Shown: positions 52,570-60,983, numbered from the stretch's first letter. The stretch is DNA of 64,000 nt from Chloroflexota bacterium (GCA_016191845.1 JACPVF010000007.1:496001-560000); one strand, 5' to 3'. Notes: generated by a model from the letters alone, not told the origin. Numbers and translations are program-made.

Positions 52570-53361
52570 ATGACCAAACCTTCTCTTACCAAACACATCC
52601 GCTCCCTGCGCCCCTGGCTGGGACTCGCTTCCCTGCTGGCGGGTTTTCTGCTCTGGCAGTTCGCCGCACAGACGGGCGGCCTGCCCTCGTTCATCCTGCC
52701 CACTCCTGTGGACGTCTGGTCTCGTTTCGTGCGTGCTGCCGCGGACAGGAGTCTCTTCCTGCACATGGGCGTGACCCTGACCGAAATCCTGAGCGGGCTA
52801 CTCGCGGGGGTGGCGGCGGCAACCTGTCTGGGGTACCTGGTGGCCAAGTCACGCCTGTTGGAGAATTTGCTGGCACCGTATCTGGTGGCGAGTCAGGCCG
52901 TGCCGCTGGTGGCGATTGCACCGTTGCTGGTCATCTGGTTTGGACCGGGCATGTTCTCGAAGATTCTTATTTGTGCACTGATCGTGTTCTTCCCCGTGCT
53001 GGTCAACACCGTGGTGGGCGTGCGGGCTGTTCCGCCCGCCCTGTATGACCTGATGGGTTCGTTGCGCGCCACGCGGACACAAATCCTGTTAAAGCTCGAG
53101 GTCCCTGCCGCGCTGCCAATCTTCCTGGGCGGACTGCGCATCGGGGCCACGCTCTCCGTGATTGGTGCGGTCGTGGGCGAATTCGTCGGCGCGGATCGAG
53201 GGTTGGGATTCCTCATCAATGTCGGACGAGGGCAGTACGACACATCCCTGGTCTTCGTAGCCATCTTTGCATTGGTAGTCATGGCGCTGGTGCTGTATGG
53301 CATGGTAGCTTGGTTCGAAAAACGCCTGCTCATCTGGCAGGAAACATCACACACTCTGTAG
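52570..53361 (+). CDS. ribX: Riboflavin-type ABC transporter permease
   Basis: A 263-residue binding-protein-dependent permease with six helices and the cytoplasmic EAA-like loop LMGSLRATRTQILLKLEVPA. Riboflavin assignment rests on the FMN riboswitch and on the RibXY systems described in Chloroflexi. The start is ambiguous: MTKPSL at 52570 or MTSKDIM at 52552, the latter using an ATG from the repeat element. Neither has a strong Shine-Dalgarno. Confidence 0.87.
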   Translation: MTKPSLTKHIRSLRPWLGLASLLAGFLLWQFAAQTGGLPSFILPTPVDVWSRFVRAAADRSLFLHMGVTLTEILSGLLAGVAAATCLGYLVAKSRLLENLLAPYLVASQAVPLVAIAPLLVIWFGPGMFSKILICALIVFFPVLVNTVVGVRAVPPALYDLMGSLRATRTQILLKLEVPAALPIFLGGLRIGATLSVIGAVVGEFVGADRGLGFLINVGRGQYDTSLVFVAIFALVVMALVLYGMVAWFEKRLLIWQETSHTL

Positions 53362-53370
53362 GAGAGATTC

Positions 53371-54366
53371 ATGTTTAGGAAGTTCGTTTTGCTCATGCTC
53401 GGGATGGCACTTGCCCTCTCGGCCTGTACCAGTTCGGGGTCCGCGACACCTGAGTCAACAAAAGGGGCTGCGGCGCTGACCAAAATCCGCCTGCCGATGG
53501 GATACATTCCCAACGTTCAGTATGCACCGTTCTATGTTGCAGTGGACAAGGGATATTTCGCCGAGGAAGGCATTGAAATCGAGTTCGATTACTCGTTCGA
53601 AACAGACGGGATCGCGCTGGTGGGTGCAGGGGAATTGCCTTTTACAGTGGCATCGGGTGAACAGGTGTTGCTGGCCCGTGCGCAGGGATTACCTGTGGTT
53701 TATACGTTCGCCTGGTATCAGCAATTCCCGATCTCGGTGGTATCTGCACCCGAGTTGAACATTACCCAACCCGCCGACTTGAAGGGGCACGTCATCGGTC
53801 TGCCCGGCCTGTTCGGGGCAAATTACATCGGCCTGGAGGCGCTGCTCTTTGAGGGCGGGCTGAAAGATTCGGATGTGACACTGGAGGCGGTCGGTTTCAA
53901 TCAGGTTGAGGCATATGCATCGGGTCAAAAGGATGTGGTGGTGGGGTACACGGCCAATGAGCCGATCGTGCTGGCGGCGCAGCAATTCAAATTCAATGAG
54001 ATGCGTGTCTCCGATTATGTCCAATTGACCGCCAACGGAATCGTCTCCAACGAGAAGACCATTGCAGAGCATCCCGAACTGGTGCGTGGCATGGCCAGGG
54101 CACTTGCACGCGGCATGGCCGACACGATCGCCGACCCTGACGCGGCATACGAGATCTGCAAGAAGTACGTGGAGAATTTAAGTCAGGCCGACGAAAAGGT
54201 TCAAAAGCAGGTACTGCTCACTTCGATCGAGTTGTGGAAGGCAGATCATATCGGACTATCTGATCCGCAGGCCTGGAGTAACATGAACGACCTGTTGGTG
54301 AAGATGGGCCAACTCTCCACGCCATTGGATGTGAGCAAGGCGTTCACGAACGATTTCGTGCCTTAA
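53371..54366 (+). CDS. ribY: Riboflavin-type ABC transporter binding lipoprotein
   Basis: A 331-residue NMT1/THI5-like binding protein. The lipobox is ALSACTSS (Cys about 18). Family features are RLPMGYIPNVQYAPFYVAVD and GYFAEEGIEIEFDYSF. NMT1/THI5-like proteins bind thiamine precursors or riboflavin; context favours riboflavin. It starts 10 bp after ribX with an AGGAGA site. Confidence 0.88.
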   Translation: MFRKFVLLMLGMALALSACTSSGSATPESTKGAAALTKIRLPMGYIPNVQYAPFYVAVDKGYFAEEGIEIEFDYSFETDGIALVGAGELPFTVASGEQVLLARAQGLPVVYTFAWYQQFPISVVSAPELNITQPADLKGHVIGLPGLFGANYIGLEALLFEGGLKDSDVTLEAVGFNQVEAYASGQKDVVVGYTANEPIVLAAQQFKFNEMRVSDYVQLTANGIVSNEKTIAEHPELVRGMARALARGMADTIADPDAAYEICKKYVENLSQADEKVQKQVLLTSIELWKADHIGLSDPQAWSNMNDLLVKMGQLSTPLDVSKAFTNDFVP

Positions 54367-54377
54367 TGTGATAAATC

Positions 54378-54407
54378 GTAGGGACGACCCCGCTGGGTCG
54401 TCCCTAC
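54378..54407. repeat. GTAGG-family palindrome 7
   Basis: GTAGGGACGACCC and GGGTCGTCCCTAC around CGCT, 30 bp. It lies between ribY and the ATPase gene and ends 11 bp before the ATG; the ATPase ribosome site AGAAGGA follows it directly. Confidence 0.85.
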
Positions 54408-54417
54408 AGAAGGAACC

Positions 54418-55158
54418 ATGTCATCCAATCCCATCCTCACCGTCTCCAACCTGACCGTGACCTTCCCAGACAACAATGGTGGTCTGCGCGCCCTGGACGA
54501 GGTCTCGTTCGAGGTCTGTCCACAGGAGTTCATCTGCGTGCTGGGGCCCTCGGGCAGCGGAAAGACCACCCTGCTGCGTGTGCTGGCAGGATTGCTCCCT
54601 CCCACTATGGGTGAAGTCAACTTCGGTGATCACCAGCAGCCGCGCATTGGCATGGTCTTTCAACAGTCCAATCTCATGCCGTGGCGGACGGTGCTGGAAA
54701 ACATTCGCCTGCCGCTGGAATTGACGGGCGCAGCTGACGCCGAATCCCGTGCAAGAGAGTTGATTGACCTGGTAGGGCTGACCGGCTTCGAGAATAACTG
54801 GCCGCGGGACCTCTCGGGCGGGATGGCCCAGCGTGTGGCCATCGCCCGCGCCCTGATCCATGACCCTGACCTGCTCCTGCTCGATGAACCTTTCGGCGCC
54901 CTCGATGCCCTGACCCGCGAACGCATGTGGATGGAACTCTCCCGCATCTGGCAGGCGCGGCAAAAAACGGTGGTGATGGTGACACACTCGATCAACGAAT
55001 CGCTTTTTTTGGCAGACCGTGTGCTGGTACTCAGCGCCCGCCCGGGCCATGTCAAACTGGATCTGGAAGTGGACCTGCCCCGTCCACGCGTGGACGACAT
55101 CCGCTATACCCCACCCTTCGGGCAACTGGCCAGAAAGTTGAAAGCGGCAATCGAATAA
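54418..55158 (+). CDS. Riboflavin-type ABC transporter ATPase
   Basis: A 246-residue ATP-binding protein of the nitrate/taurine/NMT1 importer type. Walker A GPSGSGKTTLLRVLAG, Q-loop VFQQSNLMPWRTVLENI, signature DLSGGMAQRVAIARALI, Walker B LLLLDEPFGALDAL, switch VMVTHSINESLFLADR. Third gene of the riboswitch-controlled operon. Confidence 0.93.
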   Translation: MSSNPILTVSNLTVTFPDNNGGLRALDEVSFEVCPQEFICVLGPSGSGKTTLLRVLAGLLPPTMGEVNFGDHQQPRIGMVFQQSNLMPWRTVLENIRLPLELTGAADAESRARELIDLVGLTGFENNWPRDLSGGMAQRVAIARALIHDPDLLLLDEPFGALDALTRERMWMELSRIWQARQKTVVMVTHSINESLFLADRVLVLSARPGHVKLDLEVDLPRPRVDDIRYTPPFGQLARKLKAAIE

Positions 55159-55160
55159 AA

Positions 55161-55191
55161 AGAGAGGCGAACTTTGAAAGTCCGCCTCTCT
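55161..55191. terminator. Bidirectional terminator
   Basis: AGAGAGGCGAACTTT faces AAAGTCCGCCTCTCT with one mismatch. It lies between the converging ATPase gene and the small membrane-protein gene. Confidence 0.7.
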
Positions 55192-55194
55192 GCT

Positions 55195-55425
55195 TTAGAA
55201 CAACCCTCTCAGGAATAACAGTAATCCGATCAACGCCAACGGGACACCGACAATTGCGCCAACGATGGTCAGGCTGACAATCACACCGACCACGATCAGC
55301 ACAATACCCAGCACCATCGCCACGAAGCGTCCGGTCAACTCCACGATCACGGCCAGCAAACGCCAGATCGCCGCAAACGGCCACAAAAACCACGGAATGT
55401 GATTGTGTTTTTCATTTGTCGTCAT
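55195..55425 (-). CDS. Small two-helix membrane protein
   Basis: A 76-residue protein from ATG 55425 (MTTNEKHNHIPWFLW), preceded by GGAGG. Two long hydrophobic stretches (residues 11-28 and 33-72) fill most of it. No family recognised. The longer upstream frame is antisense to the DsbA gene and was discarded. Confidence 0.65.
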   Translation of the reverse strand: MTTNEKHNHIPWFLWPFAAIWRLLAVIVELTGRFVAMVLGIVLIVVGVIVSLTIVGAIVGVPLALIGLLLFLRGLF

Positions 55426-55512
55426 AGGAACCTCCAAGAATAGTATACGGAATCGAACACCAAAAGGTGCAGAAGCGGCCTGACGCCACAGCCCATCCAA
55501 AACCTGAATACT

Positions 55513-55543
55513 TTGGACTCCAAAATACAAGAGGCAGTATAAT
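55513..55543 (+). promoter_or_regulatory. Promoter of the DsbA-like gene
   Basis: TTGGAC (55513-55518), a 19-bp spacer, and TATAAT (55538-55543), which ends 8 nt before the ATG. The transcript is probably leaderless or nearly so. Confidence 0.6.
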
Positions 55544-55551
55544 CCCCGCCT

Positions 55552-56277
55552 ATGAACGATATCCCTTCCCCCACCCCCCACGAAGAAACGATCACCATTA
55601 AACGTAGCCACTTTTACACCATCCTGATTGTCCTGGCCTTTGGCGTCGGCCTTGCGGTTGGATACGCCTGGGGCAATAACAGCGCGACGAAAAACGTCGC
55701 CGCCCAACCCGCCGCGGCGCAGGTCAACGCCCCGAGCGGCCCGCAGCGCGTGGATAACATCCCCACCGATGGCTATCCCAGCCTCGGTCCGGCCGATGCG
55801 CCCATCACCATCATCGAGTTCAGCGACTTCCAATGCCCGTACTGTCGCAAGTTCCATCAGGATACCTATCAGGCCCTGCTGGATGCCTATCCGGGTAAGA
55901 TACGTTTCGTGTATCGAAATCTGCCGCTGACTTCCATCCACCCCGAGGCCTTCCCCGCCGCGGTGGCCTCGCTCTGCGCCCAAGACCAGAATGCCTTCTG
56001 GCCCTTCCATGAGAAGTTATTCAATGGTGCGGACCTCGGGCGGGACATTTACATCCAGTATGCCTCCCAGTTGGGGCTGGATGTTCCCGCCTTCACCGCC
56101 TGCCTGACCAGCAACAAGCATGATAACGCCATCATGGACGACTCGGATTATGCGATGTCCATCGGCGTGAGCTCCACCCCGACCTTCTTCGTTAACGGTT
56201 ACCCGGTTGTGGGTGCATATCCGCTCGAATACTTCAAACAAGTCATCGACCAGGAACTGGCTGGCACGCTCCAGTAA
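55552..56277 (+). CDS. DsbA-family thiol oxidoreductase, membrane-anchored
   Basis: A 241-residue protein. An N-terminal helix (about residues 22-40) precedes a Pro/Ala linker and a DsbA/DsbG-type thioredoxin domain. The active site is FSDFQCPYCRKFHQDTY (CPYC, about residue 95); cis-Pro region SSTPTFFVNGYPVVGAYP. It probably makes or shuffles disulfides in exported proteins. Confidence 0.92.
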   Translation: MNDIPSPTPHEETITIKRSHFYTILIVLAFGVGLAVGYAWGNNSATKNVAAQPAAAQVNAPSGPQRVDNIPTDGYPSLGPADAPITIIEFSDFQCPYCRKFHQDTYQALLDAYPGKIRFVYRNLPLTSIHPEAFPAAVASLCAQDQNAFWPFHEKLFNGADLGRDIYIQYASQLGLDVPAFTACLTSNKHDNAIMDDSDYAMSIGVSSTPTFFVNGYPVVGAYPLEYFKQVIDQELAGTLQ

Positions 56278-56283
56278 AAACAC

Positions 56284-56316
56284 TGAGACCCTAAAGGCTC
56301 CCCCTTTAGGGTCTCA
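56284..56316 (+). terminator. Palindromic terminator
   Basis: TGAGACCCTAAAG faces CTTTAGGGTCTCA around a short C/G-rich loop. It is similar in form to the palindrome at 34314-34347. Confidence 0.65.
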
Positions 56317-56352
56317 AAATGAAATCTCAAATCTATTCTTGGAGGGAGCAAG

Positions 56353-57018
56353 ATGAAGAAATTTGTTGCCGTGGCAGGCAATATCGGCGTGGGAAAGTCC
56401 ACGTTGGTAAGTATGTTGTGCAATCATTTAGGGTGGGAGCCATTTTATGAGCCGGTCAACGAGAACCCGTACCTTGCGGATTTCTATGCCGATATGAAGA
56501 GTTGGGCCTTCCACTCGCAGATCTACTTTCTCACACACCGTTTGCGCTCGCACCTCAAATTGGCACAGTGGACCAGTTCCGTGATTCAGGATCGCAGTCT
56601 ATACGAAGATGCGGAAATTTTCGCCCGCAACCTGTATGTGCAAGGACATATCTCTGCGCGCGACTACCGCACCTATCGCGAGTTATATGAGACCGCCACG
56701 CAGTTCCTGCCGCCACCCGACCTGGTAATCTATCTGCGGGCCTCGGTGCCGACCCTGCTCAAGCGCATCTCCCATCGCGGACGGGATTATGAGCAGACCA
56801 TCGCGCCCGAGTACCTGGAGAGTTTGAACACGTTGTACGAGGAATGGATCGATAATTTCACGCTATGCCCCATGCTTTCGGTGCCAGCCGACGATCTGGA
56901 CTATGTGGCACACCCCGGCCATCTGCGGTTGATCGTCAGCAAGGTGGAAGAGAAGCTGACCGGTAAGGACGAGGTGGTGTTCGAGCCCGAGGAGGTGGCT
57001 CGCGCTACAGAAGATTAG
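56353..57018 (+). CDS. Deoxynucleoside kinase
   Basis: A 221-residue dNK-family enzyme that phosphorylates deoxynucleosides for salvage. P-loop VAGNIGVGKSTLVSML (residues 6-21), substrate residues in EPVNENPYLADFY, the DRS motif VIQDRSLYEDAEIF (about 78) and a lid region LLKRISHRGRDYEQ. The exact base (A, G or C) is not told by sequence. A good GGAGG ribosome site precedes the ATG. Confidence 0.92.
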   Translation: MKKFVAVAGNIGVGKSTLVSMLCNHLGWEPFYEPVNENPYLADFYADMKSWAFHSQIYFLTHRLRSHLKLAQWTSSVIQDRSLYEDAEIFARNLYVQGHISARDYRTYRELYETATQFLPPPDLVIYLRASVPTLLKRISHRGRDYEQTIAPEYLESLNTLYEEWIDNFTLCPMLSVPADDLDYVAHPGHLRLIVSKVEEKLTGKDEVVFEPEEVARATED

Positions 57019-57047
57019 CCAGGGTGCGTATAGAGATAGGCGATTCT

Positions 57048-57480
57048 CTATCCACAGGCCACATTTAGGGTTGCCCCCGTCCCGACAAAGGCGAGCCGTT
57101 AACTCCAATCTGTGGATAAGTTGCGGAAAACTGTGGATAAAGAGCCTCCTTTGTGGAGAACTGGCTCAATTGTTCCAAAAATCGAGGAAACTGGCCAAAA
57201 AGAAGCCCCCCATATTTGGGGGGTCTTTTCGTTCATATCCAAGATATGGAAGTGTGGATAAGTCGCTATTTTTGTGGATAATCTGTCCCGTTTCTTCCAC
57301 AGGATTCCCTCCACAGGGTTGGAGGAGATCAGAAACGGAATCAACCCAAGGCATGGGGGCAGTCGGATGGAGTCGGTCTATATCTTGGGGTCGTCTGGGC
57401 TGTGTCCACACTATCCACAGGGCCTACTACTGATTCTAAGAGTCTATATCCTACTAATATCCTGCTTGAATATAGGATGG
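57048..57480. other. DnaA-box cluster, candidate replication origin
   Basis: Four perfect DnaA boxes, all read as TGTGGATAA, lie at 57111-57119, 57132-57140, 57253-57261 and 57273-57281. One-mismatch sites are at 57048-57056, 57152-57160 and 57411-57419. To the right is an AT-rich stretch (57436-57478) with TATATCCTACTAATATCC and an inverted TATAGGA. A terminator-like hairpin (CCCCCC-ATATTT-GGGGGG) is at about 57206-57223. No coding region is convincing across 57019-57535. Confidence 0.7.
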
Positions 57481-57535
57481 GATTCTTGTACAATCTTCTT
57501 GAAAGCCCCAACTCCAACTCATTGGGAGGCTCATT

Positions 57536-57796
57536 ATGGATATGATCAAAGTCTCTGCCAACTCCCGTACCGCTGCCGTCGCCGGGGCGATCGCAGGGGT
57601 TGTCCGTGAACATAAACGGGCGGAAGTGCAGGCCATCGGTGCAGGCGCTGTGAACCAGGCCGTCAAGGCATTGGTGCTGGCCACGGGATATCTGAAGAAC
57701 GATGGCATCGATGTGGTCTGCGTCCCTGAGTTTGTGGATGTGGAGATCGATGCAAAGGTGCGCACTGCCATCAAACTGGTGGTTGAACCCCGCTAG
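57536..57796 (+). CDS. spoVS: Stage V sporulation protein S homologue
   Basis: An 86-residue SpoVS with the family hallmark IKVSANSRTAAVAGAIAGVV and RAEVQAIGAGAVNQAVKALV. It is an Alba-like nucleic-acid-binding fold, found also in non-sporulating bacteria. A GGGAGG ribosome site lies 9 nt upstream of the ATG, and a TACAAT -10 box is at about 57489. It flanks the DnaA-box cluster. Confidence 0.94.
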   Translation: MDMIKVSANSRTAAVAGAIAGVVREHKRAEVQAIGAGAVNQAVKALVLATGYLKNDGIDVVCVPEFVDVEIDAKVRTAIKLVVEPR

Positions 57797-57798
57797 TT

Positions 57799-57847
57799 GA
57801 CCCCGCTTCAGAGGCCCGCCGCTGCGACCCTGAAGCGGGTCCGTTTT
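57799..57847 (+). terminator. Terminator of spoVS
   Basis: CCCGCTTCAG and CTGAAGCGGG enclose a GC-rich loop, followed by TCCGTTTTT. Confidence 0.8.
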
Positions 57848-57941
57848 TGCGGCAGGGTGGTTTATAATTCCGACAGGCTCCGACATACGGAATTGGCCTG
57901 TCGTTATCTTTATGTCCCCTTCTTTCATCTGATCAGACTTG

Positions 57942-60569
57942 ATGCCCATGCATACACCCCGCTTTATCCGTGGATTGTTGATTTCCCTGGTCCTGCTCAG
58001 CTTGTTGAGCGGGATGGTCGGTCCGCGGCTGATGCCGGCTCTGGCTGCGCCGCAGAAGCAGACAGCGACGAACGTGGTTATCAGCGAGTTCCGAACTACA
58101 GGCCCCGGGGGCGGTACCGATGAGTTTGTTGAAATTTATAATCCTACAGCCAATCCGATTGATATTAGTGGATGGCAGATTTGGGGTTCAAATAGTTCGG
58201 GAATCAATAATTCACGAGCAACAATTCCTGCACTTACCACCTTGCAAAGTGGGCAGCATTACCTTTTTACTAACAGCGGCTATACAGGTTCAACGCCTGG
58301 TGACATAACTTACGGTACAGGGATTACGGATGATGGTGGTATTGCTCTCAAAACAACTGTTGGGACCATTGTTGATCAGGTGGGAATGAGTTCTGGGTCA
58401 GTGTTTATTGAAGGCACCCCGCTGTCTCCTCTACCTGGTAATAGCGATAAAAGTTATGAGCGTATCTCAGATAGCTCAGGCATGTGTATTGATGGAGACA
58501 ATAATTCCACTGATTTCTTTTTGCGTTCTCCTAGTGATCCACAGAATTTTTTTAGTCCAGTAACCACTTGCGGGGTTCCTACTCCAACAGCATCGCCTAC
58601 AAATACGTCTACCAGTACTAACACTCCAACAGACACCTTGACGCCTACGCTGAGTCCCACAGCTACACTTTCCTTTACCCCTGTCACGTTTACAGTAACT
58701 AAGACCCCTACAATTACCAATACTCCCATTGCTCCTCACCTTGTCATTAGTGAAATCGCCTGGGGTGGAACGCGGGCATCCGGTCTTGATGAGTGGATTG
58801 AATTATATAATCCGACCCCAGTCGACATCATCTTGACAGGCTGGCAAATTCGTGCCAAAGATGGGACACCCTCGATTGCACTTAAGGGAAATATTTCTGC
58901 GAATGGATATTACCTGATTGAGCGTGTGGATGATCAAGTGGTCAGTGATGTGGCTTCGGATTTACAAGTTGATTTTGCTCCACTTTTAGATACGGGAGAA
59001 GCCTTGGAATTATTAGATCCAACCCGTGACGTAATTGACACGGCGAATAAGACTGGCGACGCCTGGCCTGCTGGGGGAAGCACAGGCAATCATCCCAGCA
59101 TGGAGCGTGTCATGTCTGGTGGATTGATTGTCCCTGATGGCCCCTTTGCCTGGGTCACGAACACGGGTGTTGTAAAGAATGGACACGATGCAGCAGGAAA
59201 TACGATCTATGGAACTCCGGGACAGCCCAATTGGGCCTTCTCAGTAACCATTACACCCACAGCTACCAATACCAGCACTCCTACCCGCACCCCTACACGG
59301 ACTATTACGCCTACTGGGACGCGTCCCACTTCTACACCCACGACAAAACCCACTCAAACCGTGATTATCAATGAAGTTGCCTGGATGGGGACGGCCTCGG
59401 ATCATAGTGCCGAGTGGATCGAGTTATGGAATCCTGGCGATGTTGATGTTAGTCTGAGCGGGTGGACGCTTAAGGCGACTGATGGGTCACCAAATATTGC
59501 TTTAAGCGGCTCCATACCTGCTAAAGGGTTTTACATCATTGCACATTCTACATCTTTTCAATTGTTGCCTGTCAATTTACTTGCCTCCTTCTCCTTGAAT
59601 GATGATGGCGAATCCCTGCAACTTATCGATAACCAAGCAAAAGTAATAGATACTGCTAATCCTGATGGAGGTAAGTGGCCGTCAGGTATTAAGTGTTCCA
59701 ATAGTGGGAGCGCCACACCCGTTCCTAATACCTGTGCCACTATGGAGCGCGACTTGGCAAAGGGTTTTGGAGATGCTCATTGGTATACTTTTGCAGGAAC
59801 ACCCACTGTCTTGGATTACGGTGGACAATTGATCCGCGGCACGCCGGGCTATGACAACTGGGCCGTCAGTGTGACGGCCACTCCCACAAAGGCTCCTGTC
59901 ACCAGCACGCCCACTCGCAGGCCGGGGAGTGTCGTCCCAACGCCCACTGCCACGGTGGTAATCAACGAATTCCTGCCGCGTGCGGGTTTCGACTGGAATC
60001 AGGACGGCAAGGTGGATGTGTTCGACGAGTTCATCGAGATTGCCAACCTTGGCCCGGTGGATGTCAACCTGGCGGGCTGGAAACTGGACGATGCCGCTGG
60101 TCAGGGATCCAACCCCTACACTCTGCCCGCCAAGACACTCAAACCCGGCGAACGGATCGTGTTCTATGCCTCGCAGACCAATGTCCTGCTCAGCGACGGC
60201 GGGGACACCGTGCGTCTGCTGAATCCCAACAACGTGATCAAGGACGCGCGCTCGTACTCCATCGTCAAAGTTCCGGATGTGAGCTGGTGCCGTCTGCCCG
60301 ACATCAACGGCTCGTGGTACGCGGACTGCTTCCCCACCCCGAACCAGCGCAATTCGCGCACGGGTGAAGTCCCCGTTGCGCCGCCCGGCACAGGGTTGGA
60401 AGAACCGCTCTGCCTCCTGCCTGATACCCTGCCTGAGCCTTTCCGCCAGGCGGAATGCAACGGCTTCGGCGCGGACATGTGGCAGTCCATGTACTGGGAT
60501 GTCCTCGGCTGGTTCAAGGATTTCATCGTCCCGCAAAATGACAGCAAGTGGGAGACCTTCGTGGAATAA
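57942..60569 (+). CDS. Exported protein with four lamin-tail domains
   Basis: An 875-residue secreted or surface protein. A signal peptide (about residues 1-36, ending ALAAP) is followed by LTD domains starting at about 45 (VVISEFRTTGPGGGTDEFVE), 266 (LVISEIAWGGTRASGLDEWI), 474 (VIINEVAWMGTASDHSAEWI) and 672 (VVINEFLPRAGFDWNQDG), joined by Thr/Pro/Ser linkers. The middle half is visibly more AT-rich than the ends. TATAAT at 57863-57868 probably drives it. Starts at ATG 57942 or 57948 are equally possible. Confidence 0.85.
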   Translation: MPMHTPRFIRGLLISLVLLSLLSGMVGPRLMPALAAPQKQTATNVVISEFRTTGPGGGTDEFVEIYNPTANPIDISGWQIWGSNSSGINNSRATIPALTTLQSGQHYLFTNSGYTGSTPGDITYGTGITDDGGIALKTTVGTIVDQVGMSSGSVFIEGTPLSPLPGNSDKSYERISDSSGMCIDGDNNSTDFFLRSPSDPQNFFSPVTTCGVPTPTASPTNTSTSTNTPTDTLTPTLSPTATLSFTPVTFTVTKTPTITNTPIAPHLVISEIAWGGTRASGLDEWIELYNPTPVDIILTGWQIRAKDGTPSIALKGNISANGYYLIERVDDQVVSDVASDLQVDFAPLLDTGEALELLDPTRDVIDTANKTGDAWPAGGSTGNHPSMERVMSGGLIVPDGPFAWVTNTGVVKNGHDAAGNTIYGTPGQPNWAFSVTITPTATNTSTPTRTPTRTITPTGTRPTSTPTTKPTQTVIINEVAWMGTASDHSAEWIELWNPGDVDVSLSGWTLKATDGSPNIALSGSIPAKGFYIIAHSTSFQLLPVNLLASFSLNDDGESLQLIDNQAKVIDTANPDGGKWPSGIKCSNSGSATPVPNTCATMERDLAKGFGDAHWYTFAGTPTVLDYGGQLIRGTPGYDNWAVSVTATPTKAPVTSTPTRRPGSVVPTPTATVVINEFLPRAGFDWNQDGKVDVFDEFIEIANLGPVDVNLAGWKLDDAAGQGSNPYTLPAKTLKPGERIVFYASQTNVLLSDGGDTVRLLNPNNVIKDARSYSIVKVPDVSWCRLPDINGSWYADCFPTPNQRNSRTGEVPVAPPGTGLEEPLCLLPDTLPEPFRQAECNGFGADMWQSMYWDVLGWFKDFIVPQNDSKWETFVE

Positions 60570-60574
60570 AAATG

Positions 60575-60602
60575 AGGTGGACCTTTCAAGGTCCACCTAT
60601 TT
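60575..60602 (+). terminator. Terminator of the LTD-protein gene
   Basis: AGGTGGACCTT and AAGGTCCACCT over a 2-nt loop, followed by ATTTGTTT. Confidence 0.7.
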
Positions 60603-60611
60603 GTTTATAAA

Positions 60612-60638
60612 AAAGTCCCCGAGTATCTCGGGGACTTT
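60612..60638. terminator. Terminator of the RRM gene
   Basis: AAAGTCCCCGA and TCGGGGACTTT over a 5-nt loop. It lies just past the RRM stop on the minus strand, with an A-run (T-run on minus) beyond. Confidence 0.8.
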
Positions 60639-60650
60639 CGCTTTCTAGAT

Positions 60651-60983
60651 TTAGTAATCGCGACGATTGCCGCCGCCGCGGTTTCCACCACGGCCGCCGA
60701 AGCCACCGCGTCCACCGCCGCCGCCTTCACCCTCTTCGCGCGGACGGGCGATGCTGACGCGCAGGTCGCGTCCGCCCAGCTTCTTGCCATTGGCCACATC
60801 AATGGCCTTCTGTGCTTCGGCTTCCGACGCCATCTCCACGAAGGCGAAACCCTTCGAGCGGCCCGTTTCACGGTCCTTGATGACGGCCACAGAAGTCACA
60901 GCTCCTGCCTGTCCGAACAGGGCCTTCAATTCATCTTCTGTGGTTGAATAAGCCAAATTTCCAACGTACAACCTAGTTCCCAT
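60651..60983 (-). CDS. RRM RNA-binding protein with Gly/Arg tail
   Basis: A 110-residue protein. One RRM domain: RNP2 LYVGNLA (residues 5-11) and RNP1 KGFAFVEM (about 44-51). The C-terminal 30 residues are Gly/Arg-rich (GGRGGFGGRGGNRGGG), as in cyanobacterial cold-induced Rbp proteins. It probably acts as a single-stranded RNA chaperone. The ATG at 60983 is preceded by AGGAG. Confidence 0.94.
   Translation of the reverse strand: MGTRLYVGNLAYSTTEDELKALFGQAGAVTSVAVIKDRETGRSKGFAFVEMASEAEAQKAIDVANGKKLGGRDLRVSIARPREEGEGGGGGRGGFGGRGGNRGGGNRRDY

Noticed and set aside
55426-56010. Long minus-strand extension of the 76-residue membrane protein
   Set aside because: It is antisense to the DsbA-like gene, and the ATG at 55425 has its own GGAGG site.
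57048-57480. Repeated TGTGGATAA motifs as a CRISPR array or plasmid iterons
   Set aside because: The 9-bp unit matches the DnaA box, spacing is irregular (12, 112 and 11 bp between the perfect boxes) and no repeat longer than 10 bp is shared.
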